From a virus, in IMG/VR virus record IMGVR_UViG_3300047678_000824, positions 1-42,420 of that record: 42,420 nt of DNA; one strand, given 5' to 3'. The notes below the pieces were generated by a model. It was given only the letters and a program-made list of their open reading frames with translations. It made no database searches and was not told where the DNA came from. Made by a program: the position numbers and the translations under genes. Below, piece after piece: positions 15,394 through 24,430 of the stretch (position 1 is the stretch's first letter; the number at the start of each line of letters is the position of its first letter).

Positions 15394-15537
15394 ATGGCCA
15401 AGAACAACGAAGTCACTAGCAAACGCGCAGCAAGTGCTGCTTCAAAGGTATTGAAAAGCAAAACTTCAAGCCCTGCGGCAAAGACTGCTGCTGCATCTGC
15501 GCTTACTCAAAGGCCAAATAAGCCCAAGAAAAAGTGA
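15394..15537 (+). CDS. 47-aa basic Ser/Ala/Lys-rich small protein (moron)
   Basis: The 47-aa product starts MAKNNEVTSKRAASAASKVL and ends in a lysine-rich tail (NKPKKK). It contains the pattern 'SKxxAK(T/S)AAxSALTQ', which I recall from small uncharacterised proteins scattered through proteobacterial chromosomes, plasmids and prophages; the function is unknown. An AGGAG site lies 6 nt before the ATG and an extended -10 promoter stands just upstream. It runs opposite to the tail genes and fills the gap between the tail tube gene and the tail chaperone. The basic alanine-rich composition would fit a nucleic-acid-binding or stress-related peptide, but this is speculative. Confidence 0.75.
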   Translation: MAKNNEVTSKRAASAASKVLKSKTSSPAAKTAAASALTQRPNKPKKK

Positions 15538-15538
15538 T

Positions 15539-16483
15539 TTACGAATAGCTCTCCACATCGTTTTTGAGGGTGACGGTCAGCATGCAGCCCGCCGTTGCCG
15601 ACTTGGCCGCTTGCCAGTTGAAATTCGCCTGCACGCCAGCGGGGCCGGAAAGGCCGAGCTTGGGTTTGGGCAAATAGACTTCGTGCGCCGTGAACAGAAG
15701 CGAGTGATCGGCGTCGATGACGTAGCCGAACTCCAGCTCCACAGGCGTGTTGCTGGTCGCGGCGTCGATCAGCGCCGTGTCGGCAAAGCGCGTGTCGAGC
15801 GTACCGGTAAACGCCGCGATGGTGGGATCGACGCCGTCGATCTTGCCATCGGCGCGGATCGTCGTGATGCGCTCCAGATTGTTGGTGTAAGTGACCTGCG
15901 CACCTGTGACATTGGCGAGAGCCACGCCGTCCTTTTTGATCGAGCCTTGGAACTGGTTGAAGCGCGTCTGCGCGGCAGAGGTCGGCGTGCCGCCGCCACT
16001 GGTCGTGGCGCGGGTTTCGCCTTGGGCGATGCAGTTCAATGTCGCGCTGGCCGCTCCGGACTGGGCAAAGGACATCTGCGCCGAATTGACGCGCACGCCT
16101 GCGTTTAAGAAGAAGGCCGGAACCTCCGGCATGCCAACTTCCAGTGACAGACTGGGCAGCGAGGCCGCGCCGGACGTGAAGGTGTGCGTGAACGGCGCGG
16201 AAACGCCGGTCGTCACGGGCGCGCCGAACAACGCTTTCAGCCAATGGCCAAAATTGCGCAAATCGACCGGCACGACGATGTCGCCTTCGACCTTGATCAC
16301 ATCGCGGATCGGCTGGGACGGATCGCGGCCTTGTCCCAGAAGGTCGGACGCGATCAGCCCTTGTTCGGAACCAAGCTGCGAGGATACGAACGGAAACTTG
16401 ATATAATTGCTGCTGGGCGGTGTTCCGTAGGTCGTCTCGAATTTACCCAATAGTTGCGCGTTCGCGCCATAGGCACGTGCCAT
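15539..16483 (-). CDS. Major tail tube protein
   Basis: This 314-aa protein fits phage tail tube proteins of the Phage_tube_2 type: an N-terminal segment MARAYGANAQLLGKFETTYGTPP, a DVRNFGHWLKALFG-like motif around residue 75-90, and beta-rich middle and C-terminal parts. It is located between the tail terminator and the tail chaperones, exactly where the tube protein is expected. It polymerises into the hollow tail through which DNA passes. It is longer than lambda gpV because of an inserted beta domain, which is common in this group. Confidence 0.85.
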   Translation of the reverse strand: MARAYGANAQLLGKFETTYGTPPSSNYIKFPFVSSQLGSEQGLIASDLLGQGRDPSQPIRDVIKVEGDIVVPVDLRNFGHWLKALFGAPVTTGVSAPFTHTFTSGAASLPSLSLEVGMPEVPAFFLNAGVRVNSAQMSFAQSGAASATLNCIAQGETRATTSGGGTPTSAAQTRFNQFQGSIKKDGVALANVTGAQVTYTNNLERITTIRADGKIDGVDPTIAAFTGTLDTRFADTALIDAATSNTPVELEFGYVIDADHSLLFTAHEVYLPKPKLGLSGPAGVQANFNWQAAKSATAGCMLTVTLKNDVESYS

Positions 16484-16506
16484 GTTCTGCTCCTGTTGTT
16501 AGGGGT

Positions 16507-16935
16507 TCAGCCGAACTGGTCGGCGGTCGTGTAAATTAGTTCGATGGCGACCGTGGCCGCTTTGAAGCCAGCCGCGCCTTCGACGGACACGGCACTGCTA
16601 TCCGGCGCAAGCGGCGTAATGCGGTCACACAACCCGCCCAGCGTAAGATCGGATGCCAAGACCGAAGCGATGTCCGCAAATAGATCGTCCAGCTCCGCAT
16701 CCCGTGCCGCCGGATCATGTCCTGTGACGATCACTTCCAGTAAAGCGCGGTGCTGCCAGTAATAGGACAGCGGCGACAACGTCAGTTCTGGTTCGCCCGG
16801 ATCGCCATCGCGCAAAATGATCAAGCCGCCCGCTGGAACTTTTTCCGGAACTACATCGTTGCGCAGGACTTTTGGGCCGGAGATCGTTTGTAGCCGCGCT
16901 AACAGCGCCTGCAGGATGGTTTCGCGTGTGGTCAT
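16507..16935 (-). CDS. Tail terminator / minor tail protein (gpU-like)
   Basis: The 142-aa product starts MTTRETILQALLARLQTI and contains VPAGGLIILRDGDPGEPE and a YWQHRALLEVIV beta strand, features of phage tail-terminator proteins. Homologues are sometimes misannotated as acyl-CoA transferases. Lambda gpU caps the tail tube and stops its growth. The gene overlaps the DUF6441 gene by four bases and precedes the tube gene. Confidence 0.75.
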   Translation of the reverse strand: MTTRETILQALLARLQTISGPKVLRNDVVPEKVPAGGLIILRDGDPGEPELTLSPLSYYWQHRALLEVIVTGHDPAARDAELDDLFADIASVLASDLTLGGLCDRITPLAPDSSAVSVEGAAGFKAATVAIELIYTTADQFG

Positions 16936-17579
16936 GAGCTTTCCTTAACGTCCTGCCAATTGGCCACCACCAGACCCGGCACGCGATCCACCCATTTCCC
17001 GGCGGCGCTGTCGATATCGAAGCGTTTTTTTAGGCTGGCTTGCGGGATAAGGATAAACATGACGATGGTGGCGAGGCCGCGTCCGGTCTTCAGGGCCGTG
17101 GGCGATGCGACCCGCGCCTTGCCTTTGCTGGTGACACGGAAATTATCCACGACAAGCAGACCGACATGACGCGCACCCTGCGGCGGGACATAGCGGAGCG
17201 GAATGCCAGCCTCGGCAAAATCCGCAGGCGTCAGTCGCTTGTTCTGTCGGCGGATGACGTATTGCGTCGGGATCGCCAGAAACGGGCCATGCTTGCTGCG
17301 GATGGTCACGCCTTCGGCAAAGGCGCTGATGATCTGCGGCGCTTTGCTCCAGACGTAACCGGCGGCATTCACGCTTTGCTGGCCTTTGGGATAGACCTCG
17401 CCACGCCATGTCTTGGAAAGACGGTCGCCCAGACCAGCGTTCGTGACCTGCGACCGCAGTTCCAGTTTCAGACCGCCCGTCGCTTGCCGCACGCCGGACG
17501 TGACGGCTTGTTCCGCCGCCTTAACCTCCGCCGCCATGATACGGCGCAGATCGCCTTGCAGAGCGGCGACAAGCCTCAT
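16932..17579 (-). CDS. DUF6441-family tail completion protein
   Basis: The 215-aa protein begins MRLVAALQGDLRRIMAAEVKAAEQAVTSGVR, an amphipathic helix typical of DUF6441, and continues with KTWRGEVYPKGQQSVNAAGYVWSKAP-type sequence and a TQYVIRR-x-NKRLTP segment. Its position between the head-tail connector and the tail terminator corresponds to lambda gpZ, which finishes the tail so that it can join the head. The gpZ-like role is inferred from order, not from similarity to gpZ itself. Confidence 0.7.
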   Translation of the reverse strand: MRLVAALQGDLRRIMAAEVKAAEQAVTSGVRQATGGLKLELRSQVTNAGLGDRLSKTWRGEVYPKGQQSVNAAGYVWSKAPQIISAFAEGVTIRSKHGPFLAIPTQYVIRRQNKRLTPADFAEAGIPLRYVPPQGARHVGLLVVDNFRVTSKGKARVASPTALKTGRGLATIVMFILIPQASLKKRFDIDSAAGKWVDRVPGLVVANWQDVKESS

Positions 17580-17884
17580 TCCGGCCTCGTGTTCAGCGTC
17601 CAGATCAGGCGTTCACGATCGACAGTTGGCTCGGACTGGACGACAAAGGTTTCAGCATCCACCGTAAGCCGGTCACCGATTGCTGGTTGAGGCACATCTG
17701 CCGTTCGCACATCGAACAAGGCTGTCGGCGTATGAAGCTGTCCCTCGCCAAAGCCGGTCAGCACGTCAGGCTGCTTGGCCATGACGCGCAGCGCGAATGG
17801 CGATCCCGTCTGCGGCGTATAAACCGCCGCTTTGCTGAGAATGGGATCGGCAAACAGCGCCGCGATCATGTCGTCAAAGCCCAT
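17576..17884 (-). CDS. Head-tail joining protein (FII-like)
   Basis: The 102-aa product starts MGFDDMIAALFADPILSKAAVYTP, with a central FDVRTADVPQPAIGDRLTV beta segment. It resembles head-tail joining proteins of the gpFII type that connect the completed head to the tail. It lies directly after the capsid gene (one-base overlap) and overlaps the DUF6441 gene by four bases. Its length and place are right; fold-level assignment is moderate. Confidence 0.7.
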   Translation of the reverse strand: MGFDDMIAALFADPILSKAAVYTPQTGSPFALRVMAKQPDVLTGFGEGQLHTPTALFDVRTADVPQPAIGDRLTVDAETFVVQSEPTVDRERLIWTLNTRPE

Positions 17885-18903
17885 TAGGCGCTCGCCTTGC
17901 CTTTGATCAGCACCTTCGGGCGCGTGCAGATCGGCAGCGGGTTGGACTGTGTGTGGAGTTTGACAAAGCGACCAAATTCGTCGTCGATTGCCTGCTTGGC
18001 GTAGCGCGGCAAGCCGATGGTGTTGACCGTTTCAACAAAATCGGCGGGCGCGTTGTATTGCCGGAACAGGCCCGGCGTGCCGACCGGAAAGAAATGCGCC
18101 TTGCCGTCGGCAATGAAATCCACGCCGCCGACGCTGCCGCGATATTCCTCGAACACGATGCCAGCATAGTCGAACTGGCCGCGCGCCTGTCCTTGCCGCA
18201 GGAAGATGCTTTCCTGATAGCGGTCATAAGCTTTGGTCACGTCCGGATGCGTCACCAGTGCATCGAAGAAGCTAGCGGAGCAGAACGCATGGATTTCGGT
18301 ATAGGGTGTCGCGCCCAACGCGTCTTCCAGCTTGCGCTTCAGATCATGGCATTTCTTCTTCACCGCACCCTTGGTGGCAGAGGCATTGCTCAGATCAAAG
18401 TCGAACTCGTCGTAGGGCGTTACACCGAATTCATTGAACAGGTCGTAGATAACCGTCACGCCGTCGGAATCCAACACCTGTCCCTTGATCGCACCGATCC
18501 GCAGATGCTCCAGCGTCGCGTCATGCTTGCCTGACATATCAACCAGTCGATCATTCACGACACGCTGCACGCCCTGCAGCGATGTTTCGCTGCCGAACTC
18601 GCGCACGTCCTGAACTTCGTCGGCCATGATCGTATCCTCAAGCGCGATGTGCGGCACGACGAGCGAACGCGCCTTGCGCTTGTTGTGCTTGTTCTGCGTG
18701 GCGGGACTGCCGCGCGGGCTGGTGGGGATCAGCGCCAACGTGCCTTCGCGTTCCTCGATCATGATCGAGGTCGTGGCCACGCCGGATTCGCTGAACAGGC
18801 CAAGCTGGCCGATCTTGCCGGGAATGAAGGGAACCTTGTTGATCGCGTCGGTGAGCGACGTGACCGTAAAGGCGCTGTTGTTGAAGACGTCAAGAGCCGT
18901 CAT
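17884..18903 (-). CDS. Major capsid protein (lambda gpE family)
   Basis: This 339-aa protein matches the length of lambda gpE (341 aa) and the family pattern: N-terminal INKVPFIPGKIGQLGLF, TSIMIEEREGTLALIPTSPRGSP around residues 45-70, ALEDTIMADEVQDVREFG, and a C-terminal VNTIGLPRYAKQ segment. It forms the HK97-fold shell, stabilised by the decoration protein encoded just upstream. AGGAGAACACCC precedes the ATG. High-level expression from the late operon is expected. Confidence 0.93.
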   Translation of the reverse strand: MTALDVFNNSAFTVTSLTDAINKVPFIPGKIGQLGLFSESGVATTSIMIEEREGTLALIPTSPRGSPATQNKHNKRKARSLVVPHIALEDTIMADEVQDVREFGSETSLQGVQRVVNDRLVDMSGKHDATLEHLRIGAIKGQVLDSDGVTVIYDLFNEFGVTPYDEFDFDLSNASATKGAVKKKCHDLKRKLEDALGATPYTEIHAFCSASFFDALVTHPDVTKAYDRYQESIFLRQGQARGQFDYAGIVFEEYRGSVGGVDFIADGKAHFFPVGTPGLFRQYNAPADFVETVNTIGLPRYAKQAIDDEFGRFVKLHTQSNPLPICTRPKVLIKGKASA

Positions 18904-18927
18904 GGGTGTTCTCCTTATTGAGGTTGG

Positions 18928-19578
18928 TTAGATCGCGGGACGCGCGATGATCGTCTGGGCTTTCAACTGGCTGAGACCAGTGTTCTTCTGGTCGCTCGTC
19001 GCGCCGCTGAACCAGACTAGTTCGGCGGCATTGACCTCGACGTTGCGCGTGATGGCGACGGCGGTGACGTCCGCCGACGTGGCATCGACATTGTCCAGCA
19101 ACAAGGCAACCGCTGTTTCCGAACCATCGGTATTGGCGGGGTTGTATTCCTTGTATTTGCCGGAACCGGCGGCGACCGTGATAGCGAAGCGATCGCCCGC
19201 GACAAAGTCGGTCGATCCGTCCGCGAGCGCGAAATTCACCTCGCCCGCGAACGGGGTGCCAACCACGGCCTTTCCGATAATCACGCCGTTGGGGTCTTCG
19301 ACGAGGAACGTGCCGCCATTTGTAGCGGCCTCCACGCAGACGGTGGCATAGACACCCGGTTTGGCGTTGGAACCTGCCGACACGGAACCGATCGCGCCGT
19401 TGCCGACATTGCCGGATACGGCAGCACCCGTTGCGGTGCCGACGGTGATTTTACCGAGCACATGCCCGGCCTGCAGGTTCTGGCCATGCGCGACGGTGAT
19501 CGTGTCGCGCGACAGGGTTCCTTCTTCTTCGGTCACAAGAAATTCGGCCTTGTGCTGGCCTTCGGTAAGCGTCGTCAT
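18928..19578 (-). CDS. Head decoration protein (gpD-like)
   Basis: The 216-aa product contains LVTEEEGTLSRDTITVAHGQNLQAGHVLG near the start, the signature of the bacteriophage lambda head decoration protein D family. It is about twice the length of lambda gpD because of extra beta-rich sequence in the C-terminal half (AGSGKYKEYNP..., VEVNAAELVW). Trimers of gpD cement the expanded capsid. The gene sits between the protease/scaffold and the capsid gene, as in lambda. Confidence 0.88.
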   Translation of the reverse strand: MTTLTEGQHKAEFLVTEEEGTLSRDTITVAHGQNLQAGHVLGKITVGTATGAAVSGNVGNGAIGSVSAGSNAKPGVYATVCVEAATNGGTFLVEDPNGVIIGKAVVGTPFAGEVNFALADGSTDFVAGDRFAITVAAGSGKYKEYNPANTDGSETAVALLLDNVDATSADVTAVAITRNVEVNAAELVWFSGATSDQKNTGLSQLKAQTIIARPAI

Positions 19579-19581
19579 GGG

Positions 19582-19950
19582 TTAGTTCTCCTTTTTGGCA
19601 TTGCGGCTTGCATAGATCGCCGCCGTGTCGATCTTGCTTTCGCCCGTGGTGTTTTGATTGGCGGTGGGGATTTGTCCGGCGAGGACCGTGGCCTCGTCCG
19701 CGACAGCCTTGGCCGTCAGCAGCGCCTTGCGGACTTCCGCCGACGGGGTCGCCTTGGCGATAAAGTCAGCGGCCTTTTCAGGCATTCCGGCCAATTGGCA
19801 GAGCTGCGTGACTTCCGAGACATAGGCCAAAGCCTCTTTTTGAGCTTGGGCCTTTGCCAGCGCGGTAATGGCCTCAAGGTCGGGAGCTGGATTGGTCAAC
19901 GTCACGTCGGCGTTTTGCGCCTCGGCGGTGGTTTCGGTGGCGTCGGTCAT
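19582..19950 (-). CDS. Internal scaffold protein (Nu3-like), nested in the protease gene
   Basis: An in-frame ATG at 19950 is preceded by GAAAGGACAAGACC, a good ribosome binding site inside the protease gene. Translation from it gives a 122-aa acidic, Ala/Gln/Glu-rich helical protein (MTDATETTAEAQNADV...), the composition expected of a head scaffold. Lambda makes Nu3 from the 3' end of gene C in just this way. The nested product is inferred from the site and composition; both proteins share the C-terminus. Confidence 0.7.
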   Translation of the reverse strand: MTDATETTAEAQNADVTLTNPAPDLEAITALAKAQAQKEALAYVSEVTQLCQLAGMPEKAADFIAKATPSAEVRKALLTAKAVADEATVLAGQIPTANQNTTGESKIDTAAIYASRNAKKEN

Positions 19951-20820
19951 GGTCTTGTCCTTTCGTTTAAGGTTGCGGATGGGTGAAAGCGTGGTGCGTG
20001 GCGCAAGGCGGGCGCGAAGGTCTGCCAAGGCGTCGTCGAAGGTGCCGAGTTTGTCGGCCAGCCCCGCCGCTACGGCATCGGCACCGAAGAACAAACCGGC
20101 CTCGGTTGCCTTAACGGCATCGGTCGTAAGGCCGCGCGTGCGGGCAATGGTGGCCACGAACATCTCGTAGACACGGTCGACTTCCGTTTGCAGCGTGGCC
20201 CGTGCCGGATCGGACAGCGGCTCATGCGGCGAGAGATCATTCTTGCGCGCGCCCGCATAGATGGCGGTGTATTTCAGGCCCGCATCGGCTTCGGCTTGGC
20301 TTTGATCGAGATGAACGGCGATCACGCCGATTGATCCAACGCCGCCTGTGCGCGACACATAAATCTTGCTGGCCGCAGCCGCGATGGCATAGGCCGCTGA
20401 AAAGGCTTCTTCGTTCGCCACGGCCCAAATCGGCTTTGCCTTGCGCGCCGCGAAAAGCTGATCGGCCAGATCGAACACGCCGCCCGCTTCACCGCCGGGA
20501 CTATCGACATCCAGAAGGATGGCTTTCACATTCGGGTCGGCCACGGCATCCGCCAATTGCTGGCCAAGGCTTGCGTAGCTGGTCAGGCCGCTCTGGGCTT
20601 CAAGGCCAACGGTGCGGCGCACCAGCGTGCCGAACACGGGAATGACTGCGATGCCTTCCGCCGTCACATCATAACTGGCCGTGATTGCGCCTTGCGCAAA
20701 CGGCAGAGCCTCGCCCCTGAGGCGTGGCATCAGCACGCCCATGATGGTGTCCAACTTGACGCGTGCGATCAGCAGCGGCGTGTCAAACACCCGCCCGGCG
20801 ATATGGGGAAGCAAAGTCAT
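19582..20820 (-). CDS. S49-family prohead protease with C-terminal scaffold (gpC-like)
   Basis: From the ATG at 20820 the product is 412 aa, close to lambda gpC (439 aa). Residues of about 50-290 are an SppA/S49 serine protease domain with DSPGGEAGG (107-115), a probable nucleophile Ser141 in EEAFSAAYAIA, and a probable base Lys193 in YAGARKND. The spacing of 52 residues equals that of the Ser-Lys dyad in Bacillus SppA. The C-terminal 122 residues are helical and form the scaffold, also made separately from an internal start. The start overlaps the portal stop (ATGA). An upstream extension of the frame lies within the portal gene and looks non-coding. Confidence 0.9.
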   Translation of the reverse strand: MTLLPHIAGRVFDTPLLIARVKLDTIMGVLMPRLRGEALPFAQGAITASYDVTAEGIAVIPVFGTLVRRTVGLEAQSGLTSYASLGQQLADAVADPNVKAILLDVDSPGGEAGGVFDLADQLFAARKAKPIWAVANEEAFSAAYAIAAAASKIYVSRTGGVGSIGVIAVHLDQSQAEADAGLKYTAIYAGARKNDLSPHEPLSDPARATLQTEVDRVYEMFVATIARTRGLTTDAVKATEAGLFFGADAVAAGLADKLGTFDDALADLRARLAPRTTLSPIRNLKRKDKTMTDATETTAEAQNADVTLTNPAPDLEAITALAKAQAQKEALAYVSEVTQLCQLAGMPEKAADFIAKATPSAEVRKALLTAKAVADEATVLAGQIPTANQNTTGESKIDTAAIYASRNAKKEN

Positions 20821-22331
20821 GCGGTTTGATTGTCTTGGACTGGTTGGTTTTGTGGGGCATCCAACGTTTGGGCATCGGGAAGCGGCGCTGGCTGATCGCC
20901 AAACGGCCCCAATTTGATGCCCAGCTTTTCGGCGCGTTGCTGATCGGCGGCGATGCGGCGATAGGTTTCGTCCACGTCGTTGCCTTCGGCTTCGATAATA
21001 TCGCTGGGCGCTTTCCAGCCTTGTTCCTGCGCGATCTTTTCCGCTTGCCGGTCTTTGAGCGGATCGACCCATTCCCATTTGGGCGTGATCCATTTAACCG
21101 GCGTGTAGCGGCTGGGATCTTGTGCGAAACCCGGCAGGTTCAAAGCACCGGACAGCGCGGCTGTTTGCAGCCAGCGCAGCCAGATCGGTCGGCACATTTG
21201 GAAGACCAGTGTGGCGAATTGAAACTGTTCGAGGCGACGGCGGAACTCGACGGTTCCCGCGCGGATACTCGAATAATTCGCCGCCTTAAGATCGCCGGTA
21301 ACGTTCGTATAGGGCATGCCGAGCGCGGCGCACACAGCCAGCAAGGTGCGATACTGGAACGGCTCGTAGGAATTGCCGACATCGGCTGGTGAAGAAAACT
21401 TGATATCCTCGCCGGGCAACAAAACCTGCATCGTGCCGGGCGACAGACCCGCTATTGCGGCTCCAGCTCCGTCAGGAGAACCTTCGCCCAGCAAATTATC
21501 TTCAGGCGCGGATTTGGTGATGAACCCCGCGAACAGCGCCGCCACTTTCTTGCGATCCAGTTCCGCATCGTCATATTGATCGAGCAAAAACAGCTTCACC
21601 AGCGCTGGCGAAACCCACGGCACGCCACGGATCTGGCCGGGACGCTGGGGACGGTAGATGTGCAGAACTTCCGACGCCGGAATGCGGACGATCTCGCCTT
21701 TTTTGCCCTGATCGGTGCTGTCGCCCGGATGCTTGCGATAGAAATGGTAGGCCACGCGCCGCCCGATAGCGTCAAACTCGATGCCGCAGCGGATTTGATT
21801 GCTGTTTGCCGCCAATTCCGTCTTGGACAACGGCAACATCTCGGCTTCAAGCAATTGCAGCTGAAGCGGCACCGTCAAACCGTCTTCGGGACGGCGTGGA
21901 CGAAAGCGAATGAAACACTCGCCAGCTTCGAACATAGCACGCGCGGCAAGAGCCTGAAGACCGTAGAAGTCCGTCAGACCGTCCGCATCGGCTTCATCTG
22001 TCCACGCCAGCCAGACGCGCTGGATTTCATCCTTCAGCGCATGATCTTCGATAAGGCTCGACGGCTTGATCCCAGCGCCGACGGCATTGGCGACAAAACT
22101 ATCGGCGGCGTTTGAGGCGTAAGGATTGGAACGCACAATCTGCCGCGCCCGCGCGCGCAACAGATCGCCGCCAGAGGCCAGCAGCCCGTTAAGGTTTTCC
22201 TGCGTCGCCTTCCATGCGATCAGACGTCGTTGCGCCAAGGCTCCGTCGAAGCTGCCCGCCAGCGCCGACATAGACAAGCGTCCGGTCGCGGCGTATTTGA
22301 CCGCCGCGCCGATACGGGAAAACAGGTTCAT
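20817..22331 (-). CDS. Portal protein (lambda gpB family)
   Basis: The 504-aa product has features of the lambda-type portal family: LLRARARQIVRSNPYASNAADSFVANAVG-type sequence around residues 55-85, IKPSS, the GECFIRFRPR strand, VLHIYRPQRPGQIRGVPW, and a C-terminal region with TNVTGDLKAANYSSIRAGTVEFRR. It forms the dodecameric ring at the packaging vertex. The gene overlaps the gpW gene by one base and the protease by four. Confidence 0.93.
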   Translation of the reverse strand: MNLFSRIGAAVKYAATGRLSMSALAGSFDGALAQRRLIAWKATQENLNGLLASGGDLLRARARQIVRSNPYASNAADSFVANAVGAGIKPSSLIEDHALKDEIQRVWLAWTDEADADGLTDFYGLQALAARAMFEAGECFIRFRPRRPEDGLTVPLQLQLLEAEMLPLSKTELAANSNQIRCGIEFDAIGRRVAYHFYRKHPGDSTDQGKKGEIVRIPASEVLHIYRPQRPGQIRGVPWVSPALVKLFLLDQYDDAELDRKKVAALFAGFITKSAPEDNLLGEGSPDGAGAAIAGLSPGTMQVLLPGEDIKFSSPADVGNSYEPFQYRTLLAVCAALGMPYTNVTGDLKAANYSSIRAGTVEFRRRLEQFQFATLVFQMCRPIWLRWLQTAALSGALNLPGFAQDPSRYTPVKWITPKWEWVDPLKDRQAEKIAQEQGWKAPSDIIEAEGNDVDETYRRIAADQQRAEKLGIKLGPFGDQPAPLPDAQTLDAPQNQPVQDNQTA

Positions 22332-22537
22332 CAGAGGTCTTTCTCTGCGTAAATCTTGATCCGGCGCGTCTGAACTTCGCCGCTGTCTCGCGCCAAGGCT
22401 TGTTCGACCTCGTTCAAGGCTGATTTTAATTCGTCCATGCTGCGGTATTCGACATGCTTGCCTTCATACACGAGGCGCAGGACGCCGCTTGCGATCGCCT
22501 GTCGCAAGGCATCGCGTTGCGCAATCGTATAGGTCAT
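22331..22537 (-). CDS. gpW-like head-tail joining protein
   Basis: The 68-aa protein equals lambda gpW (68 aa) in length and carries the family pattern RDALRQAIASGVLRLVYEG followed by YRSMDELKSALNEVEQAL. It fills the same slot between terminase large subunit and portal. gpW binds beneath the portal after packaging and prepares the head for the tail. Overlaps of 1 and 4 bases with its neighbours show tight translational coupling. Confidence 0.88.
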   Translation of the reverse strand: MTYTIAQRDALRQAIASGVLRLVYEGKHVEYRSMDELKSALNEVEQALARDSGEVQTRRIKIYAEKDL

Positions 22538-24429
22538 AGATAACTGCTCCTGATCACGCGCCGCTGCACCGGCTGCGCTGAAATGATGGGCTTTTCTTCG
22601 GCTGTAATGGGTTGTGACGCTGGCGCATGCCCCAAGGCTCGTTCCAGCTTCTGCCAGACGACATCCGTAAAGCGATCAATCCCGACCGCCGAAGCGGCAG
22701 CGCGGGCGTAGACGCGACAATCCAAAGCCTCATTGCGTTCGCGCAGCTTGCGCCATTCGCGGTGCGGAAAGCCGCGCTTGTCCTTGACTGTCACCAGCCG
22801 TTCGGCGGTGAGTTGCTTGAAATATTCCTCCCCGTATTTCGGGAAGTGGCAGAATCCGGCGGGATGTTTTTCGCCGTCCGCCAATTGTTCGTCGGTCGGC
22901 CTGTCTTTCCGCAGGCACCCATAAAGCTCGGACTTGCAGAAGGACGCGCCCACGGGCCAGACCAGAAGGCCGCGCCGCTTACGCTTGCCCTGACTGGTCA
23001 CGTCCATGTGGCTGGGCGTTCCTATCGCCGCGCCAAGGCGCTCGACACCTTTGATCGCGATGACGCGATCCGCCGAGTGACGGCGCACCCAATCGTAAAC
23101 TTCCTGCGTGGCGTAACCTGTGTCTATTGCCAGCTTCAAAATCGACAATTCTGTGTGGTTGGCATGAGTGAATGTCTCTGCCAGCAAAGCGTCCAGATGT
23201 CGCCAGACATCCGGCTTAACCGGATCGCCCGCACACACCCGATAATCCACCGACCAGCATTCACGGTCGCGGCCCCACGCCACGATCTCGACCTCCAGTC
23301 GGTCTTTCTGCACATCCACACCGGCAGTGAGAAATAGACCGCCCGCAGCTACGGCACCGATGCGATAATCCTCGCGCCGGTCATAGAGCCGTTGCCATTC
23401 CGGCGCTTCGCCGGACTCCGTCCATGTCCGCGCCTCGATGGTGTTAACGTAAACCTTCATCGCCGCGTCGTCTTTGGCGGCGATCTTTCGCTCCGCGATC
23501 TGCTGCCATGTCAGCCACGGGCTGTTGAGGCCAGAGAGATGAAACCCCGCCGCCTTGCCATCGCCCGGACTGTCCGCGCGCCATGCGCCACGGCTGTTCA
23601 TCCACGGCTTCTTGTGGCTTGGGATAGAGCCGTCGCAATGGGCGCAATGATAAGCTGCGGTTTCTGGCTGGTCTCTGTCCCAGCGCAGCTGCTTCTCTTC
23701 CAGAACCTGATATTCACCGCATTCTGGACACGGCACCCACCAGCGGCGGCGGTCGGATTGTTCATATTCCAGTTCTATCCGGCTGAGACCTTGGATGGTC
23801 GGCGTCGAGACCAGAAAGATTTTCCGATTGCCGAAGGTAATCGTGCGCTGGCTGGCCAGCGACACCGGATCGCCTTCGCCGTCCACGTCGAAATCGTAGG
23901 CGTCGACCTCGTCGAGAAACAGATAACGCACCGGCATCGAGCGCAAGCCGACGGCGCTGTTGGCTCCGGTCATCACCAGAATGCCGCCGGGAAATTCTTT
24001 GCTCTGCACCGTGTTGCCGCTGTCGCGGGATCGAGCCTCCTTGACGCGATCCCGCAGCACCGGCGTGCTGTCGATCAAACTGGCGACACGCTGCTTTGAC
24101 CAGCGTTTGGCCATTTCCACGGTGGGCTGCACCGCCAGCATTGGGCCGGGGGCGTGGTGGATGACATAACCGATCCAGTTGTTACCGGCCTCGGTACCGC
24201 CGATCTGCGCGCCCTTCATGAACACAACTTTTTCGACTGGACTGCTGGGCGACAGGCAATCCATGATCTCGCGCAAATATGGCGTGCGCTCCGTTCGCCA
24301 CGGGCCGGGTTCGCCGGAAGCGGTCTGGGACAGAAAGCGATGCGCGTCCGCCCATTCCGAAACATTGAGACGAGGGTCTGGCCGCAGCGCCAAGGCGGCG
24401 TGCGTCAGGCATTCTTGCAGAGCTTCCAT
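22534..24429 (-). CDS. Terminase large subunit (GpA family)
   Basis: The 631-aa protein (lambda gpA is 641 aa) has SEWADAHRFLSQTASGEPGPWRTERTPYLR-type family sequence near residues 24-53, a Walker A-like MKGAQIGGTE at 71-80, and Walker B LFLDEVDAYD at 170-179. It also has two CxxC pairs (CPECG and CAHC, around residue 235-270) and a C-terminal nuclease region with DTGYATQEVYDWVRRH. It cuts concatemers and pumps DNA into the prohead. The GpA type implies cos-type packaging like lambda; no cos site can be recognised by eye. It starts one base after the small subunit gene. Confidence 0.93.
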   Translation of the reverse strand: MEALQECLTHAALALRPDPRLNVSEWADAHRFLSQTASGEPGPWRTERTPYLREIMDCLSPSSPVEKVVFMKGAQIGGTEAGNNWIGYVIHHAPGPMLAVQPTVEMAKRWSKQRVASLIDSTPVLRDRVKEARSRDSGNTVQSKEFPGGILVMTGANSAVGLRSMPVRYLFLDEVDAYDFDVDGEGDPVSLASQRTITFGNRKIFLVSTPTIQGLSRIELEYEQSDRRRWWVPCPECGEYQVLEEKQLRWDRDQPETAAYHCAHCDGSIPSHKKPWMNSRGAWRADSPGDGKAAGFHLSGLNSPWLTWQQIAERKIAAKDDAAMKVYVNTIEARTWTESGEAPEWQRLYDRREDYRIGAVAAGGLFLTAGVDVQKDRLEVEIVAWGRDRECWSVDYRVCAGDPVKPDVWRHLDALLAETFTHANHTELSILKLAIDTGYATQEVYDWVRRHSADRVIAIKGVERLGAAIGTPSHMDVTSQGKRKRRGLLVWPVGASFCKSELYGCLRKDRPTDEQLADGEKHPAGFCHFPKYGEEYFKQLTAERLVTVKDKRGFPHREWRKLRERNEALDCRVYARAAASAVGIDRFTDVVWQKLERALGHAPASQPITAEEKPIISAQPVQRRVIRSSYL

Positions 24430-24430
24430 G

